Shown here in pieces: positions 22,701-33,985 of a stretch of 64,000 bases of DNA; position 1 is the stretch's first letter; the number at the start of each line of letters is the position of its first letter. Source of the stretch: Paracyclopina nana (taxonomy: Eukaryota; Arthropoda; Copepoda; Cyclopoida; Cyclopettidae); assembly GCA_019096065.1 (NCBI GenBank), contig JAGUCH010000005.1, forward strand, positions 1,798,001-1,862,000, read 5' to 3'. The notes beneath the pieces were generated by a model, which saw nothing but the letters and a program-made list of their open reading frames with translations, made no database searches and was not told the DNA's origin. The translations under genes and the position numbers were made by a program.

Positions 22701-25700
22701 AGGCTACAAAAGGCACAGTGGGAAAAAGAGCGCTTAAAAGCTCTCATTTTTCCAATGATGATGATGAGGCCTCGGAAAGGCCACAACAGTATGGCATAGT
22801 ATGGTATATATCGGTTCATTCCGCCTACTCTTGACGTTGAAGCATCGCCAAGGGACTCGGGAACTTTCTCTCCTTCAAAGCAAACTTTCTTCTCCACCTC
22901 AGATGTTCTCTCCGTTTTTAACCTAGCTACGATTCCTACGACCTCGGGCAAATTCGCAGTCAAAAATATGCCTTACCTGTAAGGATCCGGATTGTACGCG
23001 GAAATGCCCCTCGGGACGCCCCCGGGCCCGAGGGGGCCCATGCGCCCCACATGCCCCACGGCGTCGTCATCACAGCCGGGTCCTAGTAAACTTGGCTTCG
23101 TAAAGAAGACCTGAAAGGAACGAGGTCATCATAGAAAAATGGGAGCAATTGATTGCCGATAAGTGGATTAACTCGGAAGTGCACCCCATAAATCCCTCAT
23201 AAATACACTCTGGTAGTATATAGACTCGTTTTTAGGGCAGGCTTGGATATATATATCTGTTTTTTCAAAGAAAGCTATGCTATACGTAAAACCAAGGCTT
23301 TAATGGCTCGTGAAAAGCACATTTCCTATACTACTACTTCTACAACTGCGGGTACAATTTAACAACGCAACATTGGCCTACTTCCATGCGGGAAAGCCTT
23401 TTTCTCAAAATGGCGGCGGCTCAGTGGTGGAGAACTTGCTGCTGCGATATGCACCAATGCACTTTCTCCAAGTGTATAATTAACTGATTTCGCAAATAAG
23501 TGCATGGTATATACTTTAATGCGTTCGTATCTCAAAAGTTTCAGGAATGAAAACCACGGCGCGGCGGTGGAAAGCAGAGTTAATGCCATGCTACCAAAGG
23601 GGCCGATGTTCTTTCCAGCTCTCCCAACTTTGATGATGATCCTAATATGAGGTTTGTTATGAGAGCTGGAACACTCTAGCAGGCCTTTGAATACATATGG
23701 GTCACATGACTAGCTCCAAAACTGAGTACACACGGAGTGTCCCACATTTTTTGTAGCTTTAAATTAATGCTACAATGAAATAGATCGACCCCATTACTAC
23801 TGAAAAAAAGCAAAAACTTCTGATTTACTCGGAAAAATGGGTAAGCGTACCATTGATATAGTACTACTTTTATAATACATGATATCTGAGGTGTACAGAC
23901 AACAAAGCTAGCAAAAAAATGCCCTGCTCGGATCCACTTTTTGTCTGAAGAAAGCCGAGTCGCAAAAGTACTTTCATATACCATAATATATGAGAAGGAT
24001 GGCAAAAAAAGACGAAAGCCATAAATCTTAGTAGTTGGCTACTTCCGGTGCCTTACCTCTTCAGCAGGACTTTCTCCATGCAGATGATGAGTCGATGGAA
24101 CTCTCGGCAGGCGCAGGGCCAAGCCATCCGCTTGGTAGTAAGCCGCAATGCCAGTATTGGAAGGTTGATATGACCGTGATGCTTCATGCTCTAACTCACA
24201 TTGATGCTTGGGTACCTTTCGAGTGGTCAGGGACTGAAAAGCAAGAACAACTTGAAACTTGTAGCAGAACCCCAAGGGAAGCCAGCTGAGCACATACGTT
24301 GAATATCCAGGAGAGACTCTGGCCAGTGAGGCTACCCAGCGAGTCTTTGTTGCGTGGAGGCTTCAGGATTTTGAGCACCATTTTGCCATCCACCAGCTCC
24401 GAGGACAAAGGGTCATAACGCAGCCTCACGCAATTACCATCATTGAACTGAAACAAAAAAATGGGTCACACTTGAAGTCCTATCTACAAATCATTCGCGA
24501 AATCGTGGAAAAATTGCTTATGAAGCATCACTCCATTTTTGTGTATCTATTATCAAAACTATTATAGTTGAAATATCTTTTTTGCTCCAAATGCACAGTG
24601 CTCCTAAAAACGCTTATTTTTCCAGCAAGTGTGCTAAGCTTTGTTTCGCTCAAATTATCCGCGGAGCACCGCTCCCCGCCACGGACACCTAACTGGCTTT
24701 CTCTTAAAATAATCCAATCCGGCTCTCATAATTTTCACCACTCATAAATAGTGATGGAACGAGCCGGAAATTTTCAGCTTGATCAAGCTTCAAGCTTTTT
24801 GAAAAGTGTTCGAGCGATCCCAAGCGCATGCAAGCTTTTGAAAATTATTATCAAGCTTTTTCAAGCTCAAAATTTCACATTTCAAGCTTTTTTCAAGCTT
24901 TTCACTTTTTTAGAATTTTAACATAAAAAATGGCGATTAGTCACCAGATTTGACAAAATTACCCAAAAAGCGTAAATAATGACAGATATAGCTTTAACTT
25001 AGATTTTAGTTGTCCCCCAAGTATTAGTTAATTTTAAAATCACCCCCTTTTTTTAGATTAAAAATGGATTAAGTTTTTTTGGGTGTCAAGCTTTTTCAAG
25101 CTTTGCGTTTTTGGGTTTCAAGCTTTTTCAAGCTTTTCAAAATTTGGTTCGAGCGATCCCAAGCTTTTTGCTTATGTAGCTCAAGCTGGGTTTCAGCTTC
25201 AAGCTTTCAAGCCAAGCTGAAACTCGTTCCATCACTACTCATAAATAAGGGCTTACGAGAGAGTCGTCAAAGTTGGAGCCTCCATCCATTTGAAAGTCAT
25301 CCTTGACGCCTCCGAATAGCTTAATGGCCAATCGTCGTCGGCGCTCAATCCAAACTTTCTCGTTGCTGTCATCTCCATTGACGCCGAAAAACTTGCTCGT
25401 GCCATTCGCAAAGTATCTGCGCACAGACTCGTGCATGGGCACGGATTGAGCTGGCACAACTTGGGTTTGTTGGGGTTGCTGCTGCTGTTGTAGCTGCTGT
25501 TGAGGTTGGGGCAACACTTGCTGTTGTTGCTGCTGTGAGGCCATTACATATGTGGGCTCGACTGAGTACTGCAGTAGTGGGCGTGACGTGGCCACGGCCA
25601 CTCCCTCTCTTGGCCTCGTAGATACTAATGAGGAGGGCGGGGGAAGTCCCTTGGGACTTGCCCCATTTGATGAGATATTGGCAGGGCCAAGGACTTGGGT

Positions 25701-28700
25701 GCCCATGGGCCCGCTTGTCACCACACATCTTGGACTGCTTGGTACTCCTTTCCTGCAATGCAAATAACAATCATGAGCATTGCACTTTCACAAATCGAAT
25801 TCGCGATTATATTAGAAAGCCAAAGCCCTTTACCTAGTAGTCGTATAATTGCAAAAGTAGCCACCGCTTATACTATTTATGTACCTTTTGCCAATTTTTT
25901 TTTTGCAAACTCATTTGTCTGCATGTATTATGTAACGGGACAGCCTAATTAAAAAGCATTTTCAAAGTAGCGATAATTAAGAACTTTTCCCCTGTGTGCA
26001 ACTTTCAAGCTAGACAATTAAGAAGGAAGGATTATTTGCCTATCGTGCCTTGCTGTAGCTGCAACGAGGAGAGTGTATAAAGGACACACAAATTCAATTG
26101 TCACGCAAGAAGCAGCAGAGCTGTATAAGAGAAAATACCCATGTTGTGACCGTTACAGCAGTCTGAGGAGACCTTTTTTTGCTAGACCTTGGAAATTGAC
26201 ACGACGACTAGAGCTTGCAGCTCTGACAGCAAAACCAGCATACGCTTTTTGTGCTATATGCTTTGAGGGGGGACATACATTTTTCACCTCCTTATTTGTA
26301 GGAAGTAGGGCAAAAAAAAAGTGAGCTGGCATGCTACAACAATAGTACACTACGGGCCAAGACATGCAATTATACTTTCATAATAATGTTATAATCATGT
26401 CCTACTATAAAAATATGCATGCCCTTTTTCTATAGGTACTTTGCATGCTTAAAAGCCATTCTTCGCTCTCCAAGGCTAAGAGCTCACTTAATTATGCAAT
26501 GTGAACGTATCCAGATTTAGAAAGTCAATTATCGGTAACAATTACCATTCTTTTCCTGTGTTGGGCGCGTCGAGGTCATCTTGAGGCTGTGGAGGCTGCT
26601 GAGAAGAGCTGCCGGGTGGAGGCAAAGAATCGATGTACAAGTTCTCCTTGGCTGTCAAAGAATCTCGTTTGCATCCTTCAGCGGCCTTTGCTGAATTCGA
26701 GGCCGACTGAGGCTGGCCTCCATGCAACCCACTGAATCCGCTGAGAACACTAGAATTGTCTCCGCAAATGCTCGCGACCTCCGACCGACTATCTTGCTGC
26801 TGAATGACCTGAGGTGAGTTGTTGGATGAATTGGCATAAATGTCATTCTTGGAGCTCTTCCTGGAGAGCGTCTCCATCTTGAGAAGACTCGATTTGCTCG
26901 GCTCGGGCTTTTCTTTGCCATCCGGAGGCTCACGGGTGAGCAGGGTCAGCATTTCCTCAGCTGAGGTCCGATTTGAGGAGCCCACAAGCAAGTCATCATC
27001 AGACAGGCCCATATTATCGAGGTTCCTGTCTGTGCTGCGTGACATATTACTGCAATTAAATCAAGCATATATTAGAGACCTTCAGCAAGGCTTATGTATT
27101 TGATTCCCCTTCATTTTCATAGGGTAGAGCAAAAAATTGCCAAAAGCCAATATGAATATAGAGTTTTGCCATTCAACTACCTTTTAATTTAAAGGCGCGC
27201 CTTTCTAACTAGTCTAGTTGAGCCAAGGAGCGAGTCGACAAAGTTAAGGCGAAATTCGGAAAAAGTTTCAACCTTTCATTAAGTATAAAGTTGTATGCAA
27301 TTGCAAGAGCTGCTTCATAGTCAGATTCTAAAATAAAAAGTTGGTTTCAAGGCTTGTCTAACTGATTAGCATGAGCATGGGCAGAAGTATTTCATAATTT
27401 TTAGTCATTATTCACAAGAATATACTCAAGCTCATAAAAACTATTTTTACCTTCTTCCGGAGACAGACGAGGTCATGAGCATGTTCATAGGTACCCCACC
27501 GTGTATTTCACGGCCTGGTGGCAGCGAGGACAAAGCGAGGTCATCGTTGAAGGAATTCACGCTACGGCTGTCGTCCATATACATCGACCGGCCGAAATTA
27601 TCCCCCACCCCACTGGAGCAGGCGTTTCGTTGCTTCTCCACCCACTTACGGCCTCGAAGCGTAGCATAGGATTGGGGCGCTCGGGCTTGCTGACCTCCGA
27701 GGTCATCCCGAGGACAGCACGCATACGCATCTTGCGCGGCCGCGACCACGTGGCGTTTTGAAGGCCGTCGCATCGTATGATTAACCGAGGCCCTGTAGTA
27801 TCCAGAGGCCGCGGAGGCTGCCGCCGAGGTCGCCGAGGTCGCTGAGAGGGCCGAATCAAGGGCCTCAAAGTCGTGAATTGGAATGGTGGTGCGCACGAAT
27901 TTGCCGTCGCACATTCTGACAAACGTATACGGCTGGTTATTGTAGCTCGCGAGGCCGTGCTCGTAAATGGCGGCCGTGTGGTCGTGATCGAGCAGGTCTG
28001 ACCTCGAGCCCGAGTGGTGGGTCATCCGGTGCTCATAATCTTGCTGCCTCAGTAGCATGCCGTAGTCTTGCTGCTGCGGTGGCGGAGGCCGCGCCTGAGG
28101 CCGCCCGTGGTGGTAAGGCGAGGCTTTTTCGATGTAGTAGTCACCTGAGCTCCGTCCGCTTCCTGATCTCCTCGACGAGGAGGAGGAACTGCTCGCAACA
28201 ACCTGAAAATCACATTTTAAATTAGTTGAGAGCGGAGCGAGATGAAGCTAAGTGAAGCGGGTTTTTACTAAGAGTACCCATTCATCAAAGTATCTTGAAG
28301 TTTTTGAAAAATCATGCCATAAAATTGCCTCGGTCCTCCCATTTGGATGAATCGTCATACATCCAAAATTGGTGCCAATACACTCGGTATTTTCCGATAT
28401 ATTAGCCACCTAAGAACCTCGACTTAAGGGCGTTCTCATATCGCAGTTTGGTCAAACCAAAACTGATTTTAGTTAAACCACACTGATTCTGGGTAAACTA
28501 AACACTGCAAGAATGCTGACTTTTGTCCTGACAAAAGTCATTTGGTCTAACCAGTATCAGTTTTGGTTAACCTAAAATGAGATATGAGAACGCCCTTAAG
28601 CTTGACTTCGAAAATATGAAATCGGCCCTTGCCTTGGCTCAAATTATCCGGTCCAAGCCGTGGACACCCAATTAGAAAAATACTTTGGGCTTTTTTAGTG

Positions 28701-29342
28701 CTCATCCTTTTGAACGTGAGTCACTTGTTTCCAATGCTGTTCAGGGCGTTCTCATATTGCATTTTAGTTTAACCAAAACTGATACTGGTTAGACCAAACT
28801 GACTTTTGTCCAGACAAAAGTCAGCATTCTTGTAGTGTTTAGTGTAACCAGAATCAGCGTGGTTTAACTAAAATCAGTTTTGGTTAGACCAAACTGCGAT
28901 ATGAGAACGCCCTGCTATGTGCTTATTCCAGAGCACCATACATAACATTAAATGCACTCAAATAGCGTTTTGATTTGTAATGGTTTAGGCTTTCTAGTAT
29001 TCTATGGAAGTACATGTATGACCTTGCAAAAGCCGCCCAGAGAGCGAGCTATTACTTTAAGGCCTTGAAAATAGCTTATTGCCTAATAAGAATACATACT
29101 CTCTAAATAATGTGATTTAGGAATGAGCCTGCATCGCTCAATAAAAGTAAAGCACTCACGTGAGGCGAATGGTAGTTTGACGAGCTGTTGCTACTGCTGT
29201 TTCGACTCTGGCGACTCGAGCTCGATCCCGACCGGAAATGGTGATCTGGAACACTGTAGTGAAAGTCTCTGCCAGCATTGGGAGGGCACCTAGGGCCAGC
29301 CCCATAATACGACGAGGTTGCTCGTTCGTCGCCACCCGCCAT
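19750..29342 (-). CDS. Inactive rhomboid protein (iRhom / rhomboid-5 type)
   Basis: Catalytically dead rhomboid of the ER/Golgi that controls trafficking and degradation of EGF-family ligands and ADAM17. Fourteen exons: 29160-29342, 27451-28202, 26546-27049, 25257-25752, 24298-24447, 24057-24233, 22977-23110, 22147-22492, 22010-22084, 21229-21447, 21076-21155, 20704-20959, 20390-20490 and 19750-20329. The total is 4053 nt (1350 residues), with every phase matching. Start [16 protein letters not shown] has a strong GCCAAGATGG context; an upstream in-frame ATG (29498) is possible. The cytosolic N-terminus is long, Ser-rich and poly-Gln-rich. A helix follows, then the Cys-rich iRhom homology loop with '[15 protein letters not shown]' and '[14 protein letters not shown]', and a rhomboid core. 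The protease motif GxSxG reads GPAGAHFG, so the nucleophile Ser is absent. A 5' noncoding exon probably ends near 30323. Confidence 0.93.
20631..20681 (+). repeat. Short dispersed hairpin repeat, copy 1
   Basis: GCTCAAGTTATCC followed by a GC-rich inverted repeat (TCCGAGGCGG with CGCCTCGGA) in an iRhom intron. Related copies lie at 24648-24692, 28637-28672 and 45443-45499, and the leading 13-mer alone recurs in reverse at 39872-39884. The element is noncoding. Confidence 0.65.
24648..24692 (+). repeat. Short dispersed hairpin repeat, copy 2
   Basis: GCTCAAATTATCC, then a degenerate GC stem (CGCGGAGCACCGCTCCCCGCC) and GGACACCTAACT. It lies within an iRhom intron and has the same order of blocks as copy 1. 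Confidence 0.6.
24750..25236. mobile_element. 487-bp non-autonomous DNA element with 14-bp TIR, 10-bp TSD and AAGCTT-rich ends
   Basis: Terminal inverted repeats AGTGATGGAACGAG (24750-24763) and CTCGTTCCATCACT (25223-25236) match perfectly. The flanks ACTCATAAAT (24740-24749) and ACTCATAAAT (25237-25246) are a perfect 10-bp direct repeat, the expected target-site duplication. Both subterminal zones are packed with CAAGCTTTTT-like units and share a GTTCGAGCGATCCCAAGC block; the centre is AT-rich and noncoding. It is inserted in an iRhom intron, 20 bp from an exon boundary. A 9-10-bp duplication is typical of Mutator-like elements; class assignment is inference. Confidence 0.85.
28428..28595 (+). 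mobile_element. Palindromic 168-bp MITE, TTAA-flanked, copy 1
   Basis: Terminal repeats GGGCGTTCTCATAT and ATATGAGAACGCCC bound an almost fully palindromic element of about 168 bp. It is flanked on both sides by TTAA (28424-28427 and 28596-28599), as in piggyBac-type insertions. It interrupts another repeat family that resumes on its far side (28600-28636) and is found elsewhere at 36257-36650. Confidence 0.8.
28637..28672 (+). repeat. Short dispersed hairpin repeat, copy 3 (truncated stem)
   Basis: GCTCAAATTATCC followed by a reduced stem (GGTCC...GTGGACACCC). It directly abuts the end of the 36.3-kb-type repeat family in the iRhom first intron. Confidence 0.5.
28744..28912 (-). mobile_element. 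Palindromic 169-bp MITE, copy 2, inverted
   Basis: Inverted copy of the element at 28428-28595, with the same GGGCGTTCTCATAT termini and the same internal blocks in reverse order (for example ACCAAAACTGATACTGG). No TTAA or other duplication is visible at its borders. The two copies, 148 bp apart and in opposite orientation, could fold on each other in the iRhom transcript. Confidence 0.8.
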
Positions 29343-30494
29343 CTTGGCTGCAGTCGTGATTTTGCTGCTAGCTTTCGTGGTGGGAAACTCGCGTTCGCGG
29401 CCTTCTGGAGATTGGCGCCGCGAAGTAGCCTTGGGTATTGCTTTTGTGGAGGTTTCTGAGGCTTTTCTGGGTTCAACCTCGGCGTCAAAGAAGACCATAA
29501 TCAGAGACCATATCACAACGCTCCATTTTAGCAACAGTCAATCTGACCTGAAAAAAAAGTATAAAATAAAAGGAGCATGAAAGAATTCAGAAAAAACGAG
29601 CCAATAATTTATGGGCAATATTTCTTCGTAGCTAATGTATCTAATTGTTATAATAATCGACATTGAGCTTCTCTTAATTGTTACTCCAAAAATTGTGGGA
29701 CGTTCTGTGTGCTAACATTTCAAGAGTTTTCACCTGCGTCGTTATAAATAGGATACACAAAAGTGGAAGTAGGAGAAGAAAGCAGCTGATACGTATTAAA
29801 AGGTCTCCTTTTTAGCTGGAAGGGCCTCTCTCTTCTCAAATGCATCAAAACTGCTTCTACAGCCAAGGAAAACAAGATTTTTTTTATTGGTGAGCAGCTA
29901 CAAAGGAAAAAGGCCTTCTACTCTCTTCCAGATAAATGCTAGAAGAAAACTATATATGATAGTAAAATGCTGCTGCAATGATCTGCAACATTTGAAAGGA
30001 AGCTGGAAAGCAATAAAAAGGCCTTTCTCACTACATTCATGTGCAGCAGGAAAAAGACTTTGGCCTCGAGGCCATCGTTACTTGGTCCTCTACAATTATG
30101 GTGGTCACTTCAGCCTCAAAAAAGAGAATGTAGTTGTGCAGTGCACACTTATATGTACATTCTAAAGTATGTATATGCAGCCGCATATAAAGAAAGATGC
30201 ACCAAAATGGAGGGCAAATAAAAACTAAAATAATTCTTCTACACTCACATTAATCAATTAACACCAATTATAAGGTGCCAGACTGGTTAATAATTGACCC
30301 TTAAAAAAGGCTTTCTTTCATACCTCTTCAATGGATGACATGGTGAATAGGCTGGCCTCCGTTGAAGGGAGGCCAGGGGGGCCAAGGACCCCTCCAAGGC
30401 CATAAAACGTCCAACTGCAGAAACTGGGCTGTCTGTATCAAAAGGCCATAGTCTTTGTTTGCAGCTCAAGTCGGAGTGGATTTGAGGATCGAGC

Positions 30495-30858
30495 CAAGAT
30501 GATCTATAGTAATAAGGTGAGTTCTTGTCGCTGCTGTACTATAGCACACAGTCTGACTGAGCTGTGGTAGGCTTCAAGACAAAATTTAAATATAATTCTG
30601 TGGATTTCACTTCCAAAAATTTCCATAACCTGCCTTAAATTATCAAAAAGTGCCCAAATTGCATACTTTTTTAAAAAATACAGAACTTATCTAGGAGCTC
30701 TTTTGAAGACGCGTGAGATTAGCCCGCTTGCTTCCATGACTGACACATCACTTAAGCTCACGCGCTATGTAGTAAGAACTACTAGCGCCACCTAGGCTAA
30801 GACAAACAGATTTGGTGATTTTAGCATGCAAAACTTGCGTCAAGAACTCACTTACGAG
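30495..30858 (-). repeat. 364-bp dispersed repeat, copy 2
   Basis: Inverted copy of 7736-8099, equal in length. The surroundings show a 12-bp direct repeat, GGATCGAGCCAA, at 30486-30497 and 30867-30878. It overlaps the left end by a few bases and is separated from the right end by a short C-rich tail, so it is probably the target duplication. Confidence 0.75.
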
Positions 30859-31565
30859 ACCCCCCTGGATCGAGCCAAAACTGGGGAAATGGTCACAGAA
30901 GCAGCCAGGGAATCATTTTCACCTCACAGTGTTTTTCTAGTTGGTTGAAGTGAAGGCTCTTCTTTTTGGCAGGATTCCCGCAGCCTTTACGGCCTTCCAG
31001 TGACTGACGACGCGCCCGTACATGTTCACAAAGGAAGACCAAGTTAAAGCTGGCTAAAGAGAAGACGAAGGGAGCTAGCAAAAATTGCGACAGCAGCACC
31101 TACGTACACTCCATAGCTATGAAGTGTATATACATGCTCTTCTCCGGAGCTTTCTCTTTTCACTGCGGGCCGAGTGAACGGCGGGCAGAATGGGCGGATT
31201 TTGGGAGAGGCTTTTCAGCTGATGCCACGGCATGGTACGGCCTCAACAGATGGCGTAACAAAAGGCCACATGGGGAAAATCAGCTGGAAAAAATGCCTAA
31301 AAAATAGCGATTACACTCAAAATTTGCCAAGTAGCTTTCGGAATGAAGTTGAAGCTATATAAGGCAGATTTCAAACTAAAGGTCACACTGTGGCGAAAGG
31401 AAAGCAGTAATTTCGACACAGTGTGGATTTATGCCGTACACTCAAATGTGTGTGTAAAATCACTGTATTGCAGTGTCATGAGCATTGATCGCACGCGGCG
31501 GTGGTCGATGATCGCTTTTGCCATATCTTAGTAAAAATGGCGCTTTTGCAATTCATGTCCTTTTA

Positions 31566-32050
31566 TGCCCTGTTCATCTACAACGACAATTTCTATCGTA
31601 ACTTCAGGAGTCTTACAAAAATTTGTCGTTATTCTATAACGACAAAAACTGTCTTAAGTCAGCGTAAGACCAGTCGTTGGCATACGAATTGGGTAACCGC
31701 GTAGACCAAGTTAAGCGCATGCTAGCTAGGGCTGACTAAATCAATATTTAATTGCCTTTGTTCAGGGGCTTACTTCAAACCTTCCTTTGGTTTAGTGTGT
31801 CCTAACGTAAGGATGAGTCTTACAGCAAGTAAAGCCGCCTGCTAGGGCCGACTAAAACATTCTGATAGGTCTGTCACAAGTGGGGATTCTTTCCAAAGTT
31901 GCATTAGTTTAGTCAATCCTAGAGGCATCGATAACATAACACCAGCTCTTTAAAACTACGACAGCTTATAGAAATTCGTGGAGTTACGACACCTTTTTTC
32001 GTAGGGTAAGTCAAGAAAGTTACGAAAAAGTAGAGTAGATGAACAGGGCA
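31566..32050. mobile_element. 485-bp non-autonomous DNA element, TTA-flanked
   Basis: Perfect terminal inverted repeats TGCCCTGTTCATCTAC and GTAGATGAACAGGGCA, flanked by TTA on both sides (31563-31565 and 32051-32053). A 3-bp TTA duplication is what PIF/Harbinger-type elements make. There is no coding capacity. The interior contains further inverted motifs (TTACGAC/GTCGTAA-like, CTAGGGCTGACTAAA). It lies about 440 bp upstream of the LPMO start. Confidence 0.8.
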
Positions 32051-32487
32051 TTATTGCAGATAAAATTCGAATCTTTTGAAAAGGCTTTTTCTGCTTTAGC
32101 TTTCCCGACATTTTACAGAGCAAAATTGAGATGTTTCCACGAATAGAACGAGGCTCATATTTTTTAATTTTTTCAAGCGTAGAAATCCTACGACTTCATG
32201 AAATATATAGCCTTTCTCTTGAGTAGTTGGTGGTGTGGCTCTCTCCCTCTCTTTGGTGTTGCAGCAGCAGCAAAAGCCAGAGACGGACGGCGACGGGAGG
32301 GAAATCAATACGAAAGAGCCGACACAAAAAACTCAAACAATGCTACTTATTTTTTCTGCCAAATCACCGGGAGCAATTTGCATGCCACATGGTGCAGCTT
32401 GACATACGAGATGCCTCCAGATGTGTAACTAGTATGCCGGTCAAAACGACAGCAGCTCCGCCAGTCGCGCAAAAGCTGCGTTCCACC

Positions 32488-33985
32488 ATGCAGCAAAATT
32501 ACTGCTATGATGTTGTCATCTTCGTTGTGTTGACCATTTTGGCCAAGAATTGCAAAGGTCACGCCATTTTCTGGGAGCCTCCCTCCAGGGCCAGTCTGGG
32601 AAAACACAACTTGAATTTCTGCAAGGTTCCTATCAACAACGACCACATGTCTGTCTACTGTGGTGGGGTCAACGTGAGTCCTGATTTGGCATAATAAATA
32701 TATCTGAGCAATTTTCAGAAGAAAAATCAAAATTGTTCAGTATTTGGCAATGAAAACCTGAGTGGGCAATTTCGGCTTAAAAATTGATATGAAATGAAAT
32801 GAAAGTCAACCTTGCAGCTCTACCGATACATTGAGGCTAAATTAGGAAAAGTACCTTTTTTAATCGTAGGTGCAACATTTGGTGAACAAAGGAAAATGTG
32901 GCATTTGTGGGGATGCATTTAATGCGGAGGACCAGCCTCATAAATACCCAGGGAAATATGCTACTGGAATCATAGGAAGGAGCTATTTCGTGCCAGGCCA
33001 ATTAATAGATGTGATCATAGATGTCGTGGCCAACCACCGGGGTTTCTTCGCGTTCAGACTGTGCCCTAATAACAATCCTGTCAAAGACCCCGAGCCCTCA
33101 TGCTTTGAGCAATATCCGCTCAAGTTTGCTAATGGGCAAAACTTTTACTTTTTGGACCCTGCACTTAAAATTGGTACTCGAATCGAGCTCAAGCTTAAAT
33201 TGCCCGACGCACTCGAATGCTGGCAGTGCATAATTCAATGGTCCTACGTAGCAGGTGATTTACAAAAATTGCCATAATGCATGCAGTCAGCCATTATTAT
33301 TTAATTCCCCTAAAACTGTTCACAGGCAATAATTGGGGAGTTGGAGCACAAAATGCTGATTTCATAACTGAGGATTGTTTAAACAAGCCTGGCAAGTTGG
33401 GCTGTGGACCGCAAGAAACATTTCGAGGCTGTGCTGATGTTTGCATTGGGCCCAGGTAAGCCAGGCCGAAAGTTGCCAAAAATCCGGCCTTTTTAAATTG
33501 CCTTTTCTAGGTGTCCAACTGAAGTTTGCACTGTGGCCAGGCCCTTTGATGATTCAACAAATATCACACCTACACATACCACACCTGCACCTTCAACACC
33601 TGAATATGGCCCACCTACACCTGATGCACCTATTTCACCTACACCTGATGAAAACGCATCTACACCTGATGAAAATGCACCTACAACGGAAACAGTATTG
33701 ACTGCACCTACACCTTATATTACACCTACCATGACGCACGCACCTACTACTTCAAGTGTGGCAGAGGAGACAACTACACCTTCCCACTCGCATGTTCACC
33801 ATATTCCACCCATTTACCTGCAGATTTGCAACGTTGCTACAATCAGGCCAACTTTTTACTCGACGGTAGCGCAAGACTACTGCACTGAAACCTGCGAGGG
33901 AAAGCCCATGGACGTGTGCAACTTGTACTTGTGCTATTGCCAGACAAATTGGATCACAACAAAGGACCAGTGGGAATGGAAGTGA
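32488..33985 (+). CDS. AA15-type lytic polysaccharide monooxygenase with Thr/Pro linker and C-terminal Cys-rich module
   Basis: Secreted copper enzyme that cleaves chitin or cellulose by oxidation; in arthropods AA15 enzymes act in digestion or cuticle remodelling. Four exons, 32488-32673, 32870-33254, 33326-33455 and 33511-33985, give 391 residues. The chosen start gives a 24-residue signal peptide ending before His25 (KG|HAIFWEPPSR). This leaves the required N-terminal His of the copper brace. The second His is His118 in 'VVANHRGFFAFRLC', and the axial Tyr is likely in 'QWSYVAGNNWG'. 'GKCGICGDAF' and paired Cys fit AA15. After about residue 235 comes a Thr/Pro-rich linker with TPDENA-type repeats, then a short module with eight Cys (ICNVATIRP...DYCTETCEG...VCNLYLCYC), probably carbohydrate-binding. 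An upstream in-frame ATG (32434) would spoil the signal peptide. Confidence 0.92.

Larger units (their letters stand above)
29343..32487. other. Upstream region between iRhom and the LPMO gene
   Basis: About 3.1 kb holding iRhom 5' noncoding sequence and the promoters of two divergent genes. A minus-strand acceptor (TTTTTTCAG, 29550) starts the first coding exon. A good minus-strand donor (GAAGAG|GTATGA) at 30322-30323 suggests a noncoding exon just right of it. The region also holds a 364-bp repeat (30495-30858) and a 485-bp element (31566-32050). No other gene is supported. Confidence 0.5.
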
